From the NCBI GenBank assembly GCA_964607765.1, contig CAZSNT010000001.1:1-64000 (forward strand): a stretch of 64,000 nucleotides of DNA, written 5' to 3'. Position 1 is the first letter of the stretch, and each line of letters begins with the position of its first letter. This document shows positions 30,384-39,043 of the stretch, one piece after another. The position numbers were made by a program, and so were the translations under genes. This DNA comes from CAZSNT01 sp964607765 (GTDB taxonomy: Bacteria; Verrucomicrobiota; Lentisphaeria; Oligosphaerales; JABHEG01). Under the pieces are notes generated by a model, which ran no database searches, was not told the origin of the DNA, and worked only from the letters and a program-made list of their open reading frames with translations.

Positions 30384-30538
30384 GGCGTTTCTCATTGCTT
30401 CGCAGGACTGCGAACTGCCGGTCTTGCTTCCGTTCAGGCTTCCAGGCGCGGTTGTCGGCCTGATCTGCAAACCGTGTAGTTTATCCTGCCATGGCATGGA
30501 ACATGCTATCTAACTGGGGCAACACGCGAGGAAACGGC

Positions 30539-31153
30539 ATGGAGGCAGCTTTGTCAATACTGCGAAACAGCCTCGAGAAAGTACATCGGTGGCGGTGCCA
30601 GCACGGCGCTGTGCGGACAGCGTCGTCGACAGAAACGCACAACATGGCAATCCCCGGCGGCAGTGATGTTGCGCTGCGGACGGACGAGGAGTTGGCGTGT
30701 GAACCGTCAATTGTGACGCCGCTGCTGCGTTCGCTGCTTGCCAGCGGTCCTCCGCCCGGGCCCAGGCAGTTCCGGCGCGATGACGGGTACGCCATGGCGA
30801 TGGCGCTGATGTTCGTCATCGTGGTTTCGGTCCTGGGCAGCGGCCTGCTGGCGCTGTCGACTTTTGAAGGGCAGCAATGCCAAGGCATGTGGGCGAGCCG
30901 CCAGGCTTTCTACCTCGCGGAGGCCGGCGCCCAGCTTGCGCAGGCACAGTTGGCTGCTACCGACGACAGCTGGGACAGCGTTTTTTCCATGGGCGAGGTC
31001 CTGCACGACGGTGTCAGCTTCGCCGGCGGCACGTACACGGTGACCATCGACGCCGTGCAGCCTGACGAGGTGACGCTCACAGCGTCAGGCACGCGTCCCT
31101 ATGGCAGCAGCATGCACCGGACCCGCACGATAGAGCTTGTGGTACAGAGGTGA
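30539..31153 (+). CDS. PilX-like minor pilus assembly protein
   Basis: About 204 residues. A long hydrophilic leader precedes DDGYAMAMALMFVIVVSVLG, the PilX N-terminal helix, with the typical following segment RQAFYLAEAGAQLAQAQL. The start is uncertain: ATG 30539 (GAGG about 8 nt upstream) is used, with ATG 30491 and ATG 30644 as alternatives. It ends in GTGA, touching the next gene. The position before two PilY1-position proteins matches the pilV-W-X-Y1 order. Confidence 0.75.
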   Translation: MEAALSILRNSLEKVHRWRCQHGAVRTASSTETHNMAIPGGSDVALRTDEELACEPSIVTPLLRSLLASGPPPGPRQFRRDDGYAMAMALMFVIVVSVLGSGLLALSTFEGQQCQGMWASRQAFYLAEAGAQLAQAQLAATDDSWDSVFSMGEVLHDGVSFAGGTYTVTIDAVQPDEVTLTASGTRPYGSSMHRTRTIELVVQR

Positions 31154-31158
31154 TCCCC

Positions 31159-33477
31159 ATGAGAGCACATCGCACTGCTCTGAGAGGTCTGGTCGTACTC
31201 GCGACGGCCTGGATTCTGGTCGTTTTCAGCGGTGCGGCCCGGGGCGGGGACGAGGACCGCCCGTTGCTGCAGATTCGGCGCTGCGACAGGTCGTCGTACA
31301 GCGATTCCGACGATGGCGGGGTCTGCGCGGGCGGCGAGACGTCGTTCGCCGTGAGGGTAGTCAACACGGGCCGGGACAACGAGAAGATCGTTGTCAAGGA
31401 AAACGGCCTGACGCGGGGCTTCCGCACACGCTATTTCTATGGCGGGGAGGATGTAACGCGGAAGGTCCGTGGCGGCGGCTGGCGCATCCGGGATCTGCGC
31501 TCCGGCGAGGCGGCCGAGCTCATCATGCGCGTTGCGGCCGGGGATGCCGACGTCGGTGCTGCGGGGAGTGTTTCGTTGAACGGTTGCTGGGGCAATACCG
31601 TGGATTTCAACGTGAGCAACGGGTGCACCGTGCCGTGCGAGAGCTACAGGGCGAGTGTGACGATCCTGGGAGCCGCCATCAGCTACGGCACTGCCTACGA
31701 CATGCCCGTGACAGCGCAGATCAACGTGGGTGGTACGGTTCTGCAGCCGTGGGGCGATCTGGACGCGCCGGTGGACGCCAACCTGAACGACGGTGAGAAT
31801 CCGCGGACCTACCAGTTGCCGGGCACGTATTCCTCGCAGACCGCCATTTCCGTTCTGTCGAAGGCGTGGGTCAAGAGGTCGTCCTACTACGATGGGGACC
31901 AGAATTCGCACTGGGAGGTCTACCGAACGGTGTCCTCGAGCCCGGCGACGGCTCGGGTTCACGTGTTGCGGGATGGCGATCCGGTGCCGCAGGTTCAGGG
32001 TTACCTGGACCAGCAGGGGATTGCGTGGTTCGTGCAGGACTACGTGGAGGACGGGGTGATCACGCTGTCCGCCAACCAGACGATCTACCTGTTCGAGTAC
32101 ACCAACGACCTGGGCGCTGCGTCGGCCGACTTCCAGGATCTGGTGGTCCTGGTCACGCTTTCCGAGGACGAGAGTGCGCCTCCGGAAGAGCCGCCGTCTT
32201 CCACTGAGCAGGTGTGGGGCATCCGGAACGACACGTCGGCCCTGTGTTGGTACGACTTTGCCGATGGCCAGACGTTCGAGCACGTTGAAGGTGTGGTTGA
32301 GGGGCTGGGCTCGACCACGGACGTGGAGGCCTTGACCTGTGCGACCGACGGCACGCTGTACTTCATGAACAACTGTGGCACGTCCAAGCTCTACAGCATC
32401 TGTGCTACTCAGCTTGACCGGAATGCCGCCACGCCCGTGTCCGCGACGTTCATCGGTGACACCGGGCTGACCGCAGGCAGCAGCGACTACGAGATCACGT
32501 CGCTGCAGGTCATTGACGGCACGCTGTACGGCATCGGCAAGAAGAGCAAGCGGATCTACTCCATCGACACGTCCACAGGCTCCGCAACACAGGTGGCGCC
32601 GCTGAACTACCCCTACGCGTTCCGCTGCGATGCCATGACGGCCGCCCCGGACGGCACGGTCTATGTGATCCGCAGCAAGCGGAGCGACAGTGTGCTGAGC
32701 AAGTTCGCGTCGTTTCCGGACGGCAGTCTGGCGCAGGTTTGCAGTCTCAGCGGCTCCGGTCGGGTGGAGGCACTGGCTGCCCATCCAGACGGGGCGCTGT
32801 ACGCGACGGACGGCAGCAAGTGGTTCAAGATCAGTCCGGGCACGGGCAGTGTGCAGGTCGTCAAACAGTATGACGCGCCCGTGCAGGGGATGGACTTCAA
32901 TCCAGCGATCGAGGCCGCGGAGCCGCCGCCTGACGACGACGACGACGAGGGGCAGGAGGACGATGTCTGCGCCGATGTAACGGTGACGCCTGAACTGAGC
33001 CCATTCCAGCCTGACGTGCAGGCGTGCGTGTTGGGTGGCGCCTATGTGGGGGCTGACGTGCACAGCGCGAGCGGCAGTGACCAGATGCTGGTCGGCACGG
33101 CGAAGGACAGGGAAGCAACGGTCTGCCTGATCAAGATCGAGAACGACGGCACCGAGACGGCGACGTATCGCCTGAAGGAGGCCGGACGCAGCCACAGCAA
33201 GTGGATCGTCCGCACCTTCGATGCAGAGACGGGCGGCGACGAGATCACCGACGCAGTGACGGGTGCGGGCTGGAGTATGGGAACGGTTGCGCCGGGAGCG
33301 AGTGTCACGGTGCGGCTGGCCGTGGTGCCGGGGGCGGAAGAGCCGCTGCTCGAACTGGAAATGGATGCGATCTGTGATGATGTGGAGCATGTGTCCGACC
33401 GCGTGAAGATCACGTTGAGCAGGCCCGGCCGGAGCACCGGCCCGCGGCTACGCATCTTCCGGTGGTTGGAGAAGTAG
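31159..33477 (+). CDS. Secreted propeller protein in PilY1 position (paralogue 1)
   Basis: 772 residues with a Sec signal peptide. Order: a beta-sandwich module (about 30-150), a module ending in FQDLVVLVTL, a beta-propeller-like part with repeats such as GTLYFMNNCGTSKLYSI and GTLYGIGKKSKRIYSID, an Asp/Glu linker (PPDDDDDEGQEDD), and a second beta-sandwich like the first (GASVTVRLAVVPGAEE). ATG 31159 is used because AGAGGTGAT fits as SD; GTG 31150 overlapping the pilX stop is an alternative. The tandem paralogue follows 54 bp later. No family was recognised with certainty. Its place directly after a PilX gene and its propeller suggest a PilY1-like tip or secretion-associated role. Confidence 0.75.
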   Translation: MRAHRTALRGLVVLATAWILVVFSGAARGGDEDRPLLQIRRCDRSSYSDSDDGGVCAGGETSFAVRVVNTGRDNEKIVVKENGLTRGFRTRYFYGGEDVTRKVRGGGWRIRDLRSGEAAELIMRVAAGDADVGAAGSVSLNGCWGNTVDFNVSNGCTVPCESYRASVTILGAAISYGTAYDMPVTAQINVGGTVLQPWGDLDAPVDANLNDGENPRTYQLPGTYSSQTAISVLSKAWVKRSSYYDGDQNSHWEVYRTVSSSPATARVHVLRDGDPVPQVQGYLDQQGIAWFVQDYVEDGVITLSANQTIYLFEYTNDLGAASADFQDLVVLVTLSEDESAPPEEPPSSTEQVWGIRNDTSALCWYDFADGQTFEHVEGVVEGLGSTTDVEALTCATDGTLYFMNNCGTSKLYSICATQLDRNAATPVSATFIGDTGLTAGSSDYEITSLQVIDGTLYGIGKKSKRIYSIDTSTGSATQVAPLNYPYAFRCDAMTAAPDGTVYVIRSKRSDSVLSKFASFPDGSLAQVCSLSGSGRVEALAAHPDGALYATDGSKWFKISPGTGSVQVVKQYDAPVQGMDFNPAIEAAEPPPDDDDDEGQEDDVCADVTVTPELSPFQPDVQACVLGGAYVGADVHSASGSDQMLVGTAKDREATVCLIKIENDGTETATYRLKEAGRSHSKWIVRTFDAETGGDEITDAVTGAGWSMGTVAPGASVTVRLAVVPGAEEPLLELEMDAICDDVEHVSDRVKITLSRPGRSTGPRLRIFRWLEK

Positions 33478-33531
33478 AGCGTTCCCCGGCGTGGCTGGTG
33501 AGCGTAGACCCAGACATATAGGAACAATACC

Positions 33532-35847
33532 ATGCAAACGAGACACAACCTGACAGGGCGGCTCAGCCGCCTCCTCACAGTCTCCTGCCTCGGTCTGTCT
33601 TGCATCGCGCTGCAGGCCCGGGCCCAGCAGATGCTCGAGACGCGTGTTGTGGATGGTGAGTGGTCTACCGAGACCACCAGCGTCGAGATCACCGAGGGCC
33701 GGACGTCGACGCTCGAGATTCGGCTGACCAACACTGAGGACGAGAATGCCCGGCTCATGCTCCGGGAGGTGTCCAGGGCAGAGGGGTTTTCCATCACGTA
33801 CGCTTTCGGGGAAGTCGATATCACCGCGGCGGCGCAGGGCGTTGGGTGGGAGACGGCGGAGTTGGAAGCGGGGCAATCGGCGTTGGTCCTGGCCACGGTG
33901 TCCCACCCCGAAGGGCTTCCCGGCGACGAGGGATGTCTTCAGCTCGAAGCGACGCTGTCCAGTGCTGTGGAGTTCGAGATTGACGACGGCAGCACGGTGC
34001 CTTGCCAGAGCTACCAGGCGTCCGTCACCATCCTTGGTGCGGCGATAACGTACAGCGGTTCGTACGACATGCCGGTCACAGCTCAGATCCGGGTCGGCAA
34101 CCAGACCTTCCAGCCTTGGGGAGACTACACGAGTCCAACGGCCGCGAACGTGAATGACGGCAATAACCCGCGCACGTTCGTGCTTCCCGACACCTATGAT
34201 GCGGGGGCGGCCATCTGGATCCGGTCCAAGTGCTGGAAGAAGAAGAAGTCATCGTACAGCGGCAGCAGCGATTCACACTGGACGACCTATCGCAGCGTTG
34301 ATTCGTCTCCGGAGACGTCGCGCGTCTACGTGTTGCGCGACGGGGACGATGTGCCCGACGTTGAGGGCTACATGGACCAGGACAGCCTCGCTACCTTCGT
34401 GCAGGACTACGTCGAGGATGACAAAATGGCCCTGGGCGCGAACCAGGTGATCTACTTGTTTGAGTACACGAGCTCTCTCAGCAGTTCCTCCGCCGACTTC
34501 CAGGATCTCGTGGTGCTGGTAACGCTTACCCCCCCGACGGGGGGAGGGGAGGAGCCGGCCGAGCCGGAGCCGCCGTTTACCATCTACGCCGTGAACGAGA
34601 ACCACACCAAGCTCTACTACTACAAGTTCGGCGATGACGAGGAGCCGTTTGAGAACATCGAAGGTGCGTTGGCCGGCTTCTCCGGGAACCCGGACGTGGA
34701 GGCCATGAGCATTGCGGACGACGGCACGTTCTACCTGATGGATAATCGCGGCACGTCCAAGGTCTACAAGATCCTCCCTGACGAGCTCGACGAGGACGCG
34801 CAGACGTCAGTCGGCGTCACCTTAGTCGGCGACACGGGTCTGACTGCGGGCAGCAGCAACAACGAAATCACCAGTTTCCAGTTCATCGACGGCACGCTCT
34901 ACGGGATAGGGAAGAAGAGCAAGAAGATCTACTCGATCAGCACGGAGGACGGCCAGGTCACGCAGGTTGGGACACTCAACGTCTCGGGGACATTCCGCTG
35001 CGATGGCATGACGCAGGGCCCGGACGGAACAGTCTACCTGATCAAGTCCAAGGGCAGCAACAGCCAGCTTTGGCGCTTTTCGTCGTTTCCAGACGGCGCC
35101 TTGAGCAAGGTCTGCACCATCTCGGGGTCCAAGCGCATCCAGGCCGTTGCGGCGCACCCGAACGGGACTATCTACGTTACTGACAAGCACACGTGGTACC
35201 GGATCGATCTGGACACCGAGGACGTCACGACGATTTCGTCCCACTCTTCGGACATCGAAGCGATGGACTTCCATTATCACGCCGAGGAGAACCCCGTCCC
35301 TGACGGGGAGGAAGAGGAACAGGAGCCCGAGACGGTTACCGTGGCGATGACCGTGATCGAGTATGTCAGTCCCTTCCAGGCGGACGTGCTGGTGGCTTGC
35401 GGTGACGGCGACTTTGTCGGCGGCGACGTGCACGGCACGGACCCGAGCGAGCAGTCGGTCAGCACGAACGTGGGTCCGCATCAGACGGCGGGCTACCTGA
35501 TCCGGATCGAGAACGACGGCGAGGAAGCCGTCCCCTACATCCTGAAGGAAGCGAGCCGCGGTCACACCAAGTGGATTGCCCGTTACTTCGACGCGGCCGA
35601 GGGCGGCACGGAGATCACGGATGACGTGCAGGGGGACGGCTGGGATGCGGGCACGCTTGCGCCTGGCGCCAGCGTGACCGTGCGCCTGGCGGTGGTTCCC
35701 GGCGCGGAGGAGACGAGTCTGGAGGTCGTTCTGGACGCTCTGTACGAGGGCGACAGCTACGCGACCGACACGGTAACGATTACGACCACGCGCAGCGTGC
35801 GCGGTACGGGCTCGCGTCTGCGCGTCTACAAGTGGTTCGAGAAGTGA
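33532..35847 (+). CDS. Secreted propeller protein in PilY1 position (paralogue 2)
   Basis: 771 residues with a signal peptide ending near ALQARA. Same domain order as the preceding gene: beta-sandwich, a CQSYQASVTILGAAITY module, propeller-like repeats (GTFYLMDNRGTSKVYKI, GTLYGIGKKSKKIYSIS), acidic linker (DGEEEEQEPE), C-terminal sandwich with GASVTVRLAVVPGAEE and a basic-aromatic end (LRVYKWFEK, as RIFRWLEK in paralogue 1). The pair is a tandem duplication that has diverged most in the N-terminal module. Role inferred as a pilus-associated adhesin or tip protein. Confidence 0.75.
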   Translation: MQTRHNLTGRLSRLLTVSCLGLSCIALQARAQQMLETRVVDGEWSTETTSVEITEGRTSTLEIRLTNTEDENARLMLREVSRAEGFSITYAFGEVDITAAAQGVGWETAELEAGQSALVLATVSHPEGLPGDEGCLQLEATLSSAVEFEIDDGSTVPCQSYQASVTILGAAITYSGSYDMPVTAQIRVGNQTFQPWGDYTSPTAANVNDGNNPRTFVLPDTYDAGAAIWIRSKCWKKKKSSYSGSSDSHWTTYRSVDSSPETSRVYVLRDGDDVPDVEGYMDQDSLATFVQDYVEDDKMALGANQVIYLFEYTSSLSSSSADFQDLVVLVTLTPPTGGGEEPAEPEPPFTIYAVNENHTKLYYYKFGDDEEPFENIEGALAGFSGNPDVEAMSIADDGTFYLMDNRGTSKVYKILPDELDEDAQTSVGVTLVGDTGLTAGSSNNEITSFQFIDGTLYGIGKKSKKIYSISTEDGQVTQVGTLNVSGTFRCDGMTQGPDGTVYLIKSKGSNSQLWRFSSFPDGALSKVCTISGSKRIQAVAAHPNGTIYVTDKHTWYRIDLDTEDVTTISSHSSDIEAMDFHYHAEENPVPDGEEEEQEPETVTVAMTVIEYVSPFQADVLVACGDGDFVGGDVHGTDPSEQSVSTNVGPHQTAGYLIRIENDGEEAVPYILKEASRGHTKWIARYFDAAEGGTEITDDVQGDGWDAGTLAPGASVTVRLAVVPGAEETSLEVVLDALYEGDSYATDTVTITTTRSVRGTGSRLRVYKWFEK

Positions 35848-35985
35848 TGAATGATGATGCAGCGGCTTGCGGGGGTGGCCGCTGCCGTTCCGGCCGCTGA
35901 TGCCATCAGCCATGCCAGGGGGTTGGGGGCGGCCTCGCGCCATTTCAGGGCGATGCCAGTTACGTGGGGAACAGAACGGCGTCGT

Positions 35986-36006
35986 GCCGCTCGGGGTCCG
36001 AGCGGC
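35986..36006 (+). terminator. Strong hairpin, possible terminator
   Basis: Perfect 9-bp stem GCCGCTCGG / CCGAGCGGC with a 3-nt loop, 139 bp after the end of the pilin/tip-protein cluster. No T-tract follows, so the terminator call is tentative. Confidence 0.4.
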
Positions 36007-36198
36007 CTGCTTCCGGATGTACGGCGGGCGGCCCCCGACCGCCATCCGTCACTGAGACACTGCACCCCGGGCTTACCCGTACTTGACCTTTTTGTTCACT
36101 GCGATGTACTGTTGTGTGCTGCTGTTCACAAACCACGCGGCAGTCGGATATCTGTAAGACGCGTAATCTAAGCGTGTTATGATTGCACTTGTAGCGGT

Positions 36199-36214
36199 TG
36201 GCAGTGACATTGCT
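36199..36214 (+). promoter_or_regulatory. Sigma-54 promoter of the pilMNOPQ operon
   Basis: TGGCAGTGACATTGCT matches the -24/-12 consensus at 14 of 16 positions, including the full TTGCT of the -12 element, with exact spacing. The predicted start near 36225 leaves an 80-nt leader before the pilM GTG at 36305. It is the best-placed sigma-54 site in the window. Confidence 0.6.
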
Positions 36215-36304
36215 CACTAAGCGGCGTGACCGTTTACACACTGCGTCGCAGATCGTGAAGCCAGCGGCGGAAATTGCACCCCAGCGAACGGGTAACAGTC
36301 AACT

Positions 36305-37288
36305 GTGAAGCGAAAGAAGCACAAACCGGGACCTCCACGGGTCGGCTTGGACCTGGGGCGGACCTGCATCAGACTTGTCGTGATCGGCGAGACTGAGTCC
36401 GGCGAGGAAGCTCTGATGGGGGCTTCTGTCGTTCCGCGCGGTGCGGCCCGGGCTCCCGAAGCCGCTCTGCGCCGGGCGTCGAAACGTGTGCCGCGTCGCG
36501 CTGCGGGCGTGAATTGCAGCCTGGGCGACGTGCGTCTGGTCGTACACCAAGCCGCGTTCCCGCCGATGGCTGACGAGGAGCTTCGGACCGCGGTGCAGAT
36601 CGAAGTGGAGCCTCTGCTTCCCGACGTGGCCGCACACGCCATCGACTATCACGTGATCCGTTCCGAGGAAGTCGAGTCGCAGGGCGGCCGTGTTGCCGTC
36701 CTGATCGTGGCGGCCCCGAAGGATGTGGTTGACGGTCGTCTCCGGTTGCTGCTGCGTTCGGGCATCGATGTTCTTTCCGTTGTGCCGGACAGCGTGGCTT
36801 TGGCGAACGTGCTTGCCACAGTGCACCCGCCGACCGTTGGTATGGGGGTGGCGGTCGATGTGGGTTTCGATTCGACCAGCTTTGTTGCGATTCCGCCGGA
36901 GGGCATGCCTCTGGCCCCGGTCATCCGTCACATACCGGATGGTCTGAATCTGTTCGTCCCGAGCGTTACGGACACGCACGCGGGCGGCAATGTGGCTGTT
37001 GACAGTGACGACAGGCTGCATCGCGCTCAGTGGTCGCGGGAGATCGAGCGCTCGATTCAGTTTGCCACCGACCGCCTGAATGCTGATCCTGAAGAACTGC
37101 GTGTCGTCGGGGACTTCCCCGAGGAACTGGTGCAGTGGTTGAGCCATGACTTGCGCGTGACCGTCAGGAGTTGGAACCCGGCCGCCGAGCTGGCGCGCGG
37201 GCGCAAAGGTCCTGATGACGCGTTTGTTGAGCAGTACGGCAGCCAGCTGGCTGTTGCGCTGGGTCTTGCCCTGATGGATGGAGACTGA
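36305..37288 (+). CDS. pilM: PilM-like actin-fold pilus assembly protein
   Basis: 327 residues. Cytoplasmic ATPase-fold protein of the alignment complex. It begins with a basic stretch, then VGLDLGRTCIRLVVIGE, the phosphate-1 loop of the actin-like fold, with later AVDVGFDSTSFVAI (phosphate-2-like) and segment EQYGSQLAVALGLAL typical of PilM C-termini. GTG at 36305, with no strong SD seen. Order and near-contact with the next three genes identify it as pilM, although the sequence is divergent from proteobacterial PilM. Confidence 0.8.
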   Translation: MKRKKHKPGPPRVGLDLGRTCIRLVVIGETESGEEALMGASVVPRGAARAPEAALRRASKRVPRRAAGVNCSLGDVRLVVHQAAFPPMADEELRTAVQIEVEPLLPDVAAHAIDYHVIRSEEVESQGGRVAVLIVAAPKDVVDGRLRLLLRSGIDVLSVVPDSVALANVLATVHPPTVGMGVAVDVGFDSTSFVAIPPEGMPLAPVIRHIPDGLNLFVPSVTDTHAGGNVAVDSDDRLHRAQWSREIERSIQFATDRLNADPEELRVVGDFPEELVQWLSHDLRVTVRSWNPAAELARGRKGPDDAFVEQYGSQLAVALGLALMDGD

Positions 37289-37290
37289 TC

Positions 37291-37914
37291 GTGGCTGCAC
37301 GTTACCGCATCAATTTTGTGAGGGAAGCGGCTGCCCGCCACCGTCGGCGGATCGAGCTGCTCCGGATTCTGACGGTTGCGTCGCTGCTGCTGGCGATACT
37401 GCTCGTGCTGACCTACGCGGTGTATCTGAAGCGCGATCACCGCATCACGGTCATCGAGGGACGTATCCAGCTGTTGCTGAGTCGGATGGAGAAGACCACC
37501 GCTTTCACGCCGGCCCAGATCAGCGACCTGCATGCGAAGAGCCGCGAGCTGGCTGCGACGTTGACCACGGTGAACCGCATTGTGGACGGGATTACTCCGT
37601 GGCCTTACGTGTTGCACTCGCTGGACGAGTGCTGCCGGGCGGGGAGCATTCAGTTGAGGCATCTCTCGGTGAAGACGAAGGGGCACACGCCCATTCTGGA
37701 GTTTCAGTCAAGCTGTACCGCAGAGAACCAGGTGGCCGGCATTGAGGCGTTCCTGGCTGCAGTGAACGCGCATCCGGCTTTCATGGACGCGGAAGTGATC
37801 GCGATCGGCAACGAGCGCGGTACCGCACTGAGTTTCCGGGGCCAGGTTGCGCTCACCCGACCGAGGCCGCCGGTGAAGGCGACCGTAACACCGACGAAGC
37901 GGGAGCAGGGATGA
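37291..37914 (+). CDS. pilN: PilN-like inner-membrane pilus assembly protein
   Basis: 207 residues. It starts AARYRINFVREAAARHRRR, the short cytoplasmic PilM-binding tail (normally containing INLLP), then one membrane helix (about 25-45) and a periplasmic coiled coil plus ferredoxin-like domain. The INF here is a divergent form of the INLLP motif. GTG start 2 bp after the pilM stop; its stop overlaps the pilO start (ATGA). Confidence 0.8.
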   Translation: MAARYRINFVREAAARHRRRIELLRILTVASLLLAILLVLTYAVYLKRDHRITVIEGRIQLLLSRMEKTTAFTPAQISDLHAKSRELAATLTTVNRIVDGITPWPYVLHSLDECCRAGSIQLRHLSVKTKGHTPILEFQSSCTAENQVAGIEAFLAAVNAHPAFMDAEVIAIGNERGTALSFRGQVALTRPRPPVKATVTPTKREQG

Positions 37915-38489
37915 TGGCCGCTGACAGACAGGGCAACAAGGGCACGTGGAAAGCGCTCTGCTTCCTCGTGATCCTGTTTGTGGAGCTCGTGGTGTGCCTG
38001 CTGCTGTTTCTGCCGCAGTCTGAAGTGCTGCGCTCTGCGAATCGGCAGGCGAACATGGTTGACGAGCAAGTCAGGGAAACGGAGAAGGCGCCGGAATTGC
38101 TTCAGAAGATCAAGGGCAAGCTGGAAGAGACCGAGCGCACTTTGGACGCGCTCAACACGTTCTGCAGTCCGGATCCGGCGCACACGATCATGAATGCGGT
38201 TGCCGAGTCTGTTCCCAAAGCCGGTGTCGAACTGGTGGCTTTGGAGCCGGACAAGGGCGGCGGGAACAGAGGCGCCGGCCCGGCCGAACTGTGGCAGTTG
38301 CGTGTCCGCGGCGCGTTCCGCAACCTGTTGCGTCTGCTTGCCGAGGTCCAGAAGCAGGGCGTGCTGCTGCACTCTGACGGTTTCACGCTCGAGCGCGGCA
38401 AGGAGACCGACTTGGATTTGAGTGTCAAGCTCGGCGTCTGGTCCGAGCAGGCGTTTCGTCGCGTAACCAAGGCAGGAGCAGCGAAATGA
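37911..38489 (+). CDS. pilO: PilO-like inner-membrane pilus assembly protein
   Basis: 192 residues. One N-terminal membrane helix (LCFLVILFVELVVCLLLFL), a coiled coil (about 40-85, VDEQVRETEKAPELLQKIK) and a C-terminal ferredoxin-like domain. Sequence identity to PilO is low; the topology, size and coupling (4-nt overlaps on both sides with pilN and the PilP-like gene) support the call. It forms the PilN-PilO periplasmic heterodimer by analogy. Confidence 0.75.
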   Translation: MMAADRQGNKGTWKALCFLVILFVELVVCLLLFLPQSEVLRSANRQANMVDEQVRETEKAPELLQKIKGKLEETERTLDALNTFCSPDPAHTIMNAVAESVPKAGVELVALEPDKGGGNRGAGPAELWQLRVRGAFRNLLRLLAEVQKQGVLLHSDGFTLERGKETDLDLSVKLGVWSEQAFRRVTKAGAAK

Positions 38490-39043
38490 AGGCCAGGTTT
38501 CTGATTTTGGCTGGTGCTGTCCTGCTGGTTGTGGGGCTGCTGCTGTTGATGTGGCCGATGACCCGGCGTACGACCGGGGGCCCCCGCTTGGACACGCTGA
38601 ATGACGCGCAGAAGCTCATCTCCAGCCTGCGCGAAATCGAGACGGCATGCGACCAGCACTCCGAGCGTGCGAATGCGCTTCGGGACCGGCTGGTAGCGCT
38701 GCACGTCGGTGGGACTGACGATACGCCGGCTGCATTCACCAGGCCGGCGCCCGAGTCGAAATCATGGGGTTGGCCTGAGCACAGGCCCGAGGTCAAGGGA
38801 CCGACGACGGTGAAGGCCCGGGTTCGTCCTGTGATGAGCTGGCCCGACCTGGACCTGACCGGCGTCATTGATGCGGGTCCCGACTCCATAGCGATCATGA
38901 ACGGTCTGATCTACAGAATCAACTCCAAGATCGACAGCCTTCGCGTGGCTGAGATCAGGAACGGAAGTGTCCTGCTGGTATCTCCAACGGGAGAGACCCG
39001 GCGCCTGAGACTATCAGGTTGGGACGAGGAGGAAGTCCGATGA
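38486..39043 (+). CDS. pilP: PilP/GspC-like periplasmic protein
   Basis: 185 residues. An N-terminal hydrophobic segment (FLILAGAVLLVVGLLLLMW) acts as anchor; it is not a clear lipobox as in classical PilP. After a Pro-rich linker comes a small beta domain with GVIDAGPDSIAIMNGLIYRI and SVLLVSPTGETRRLRLSG, matching the PilP/GspC homology-region fold that binds the secretin N0 domain. Overlaps the secretin start by 4 nt (ATGA). Confidence 0.75.
   Translation: MKARFLILAGAVLLVVGLLLLMWPMTRRTTGGPRLDTLNDAQKLISSLREIETACDQHSERANALRDRLVALHVGGTDDTPAAFTRPAPESKSWGWPEHRPEVKGPTTVKARVRPVMSWPDLDLTGVIDAGPDSIAIMNGLIYRINSKIDSLRVAEIRNGSVLLVSPTGETRRLRLSGWDEEEVR

Larger units (their letters stand above)
35848..36304. 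other. Gap between the pilin operon and pilM
   Basis: 457 bp. It has two hairpins after the paralogue-2 stop (35859-35885, 8-bp stem; 35986-36006, 9-bp stem) and a near-consensus sigma-54 promoter at 36199-36214. No gene is seen. Confidence 0.6.

Noticed and set aside
30382..30400. Sigma-54 promoter CTGGCGTTTCTCATTGCTT before the PilX-like gene
   Set aside because: GG-to-GC spacing is one nucleotide too long.
31099..33390. 763-codon minus-strand frame opposite propeller protein 1
   Set aside because: Starts and ends inside other genes, Arg/His-rich shadow, and the plus-strand frame has signal peptide, paralogue and SD.
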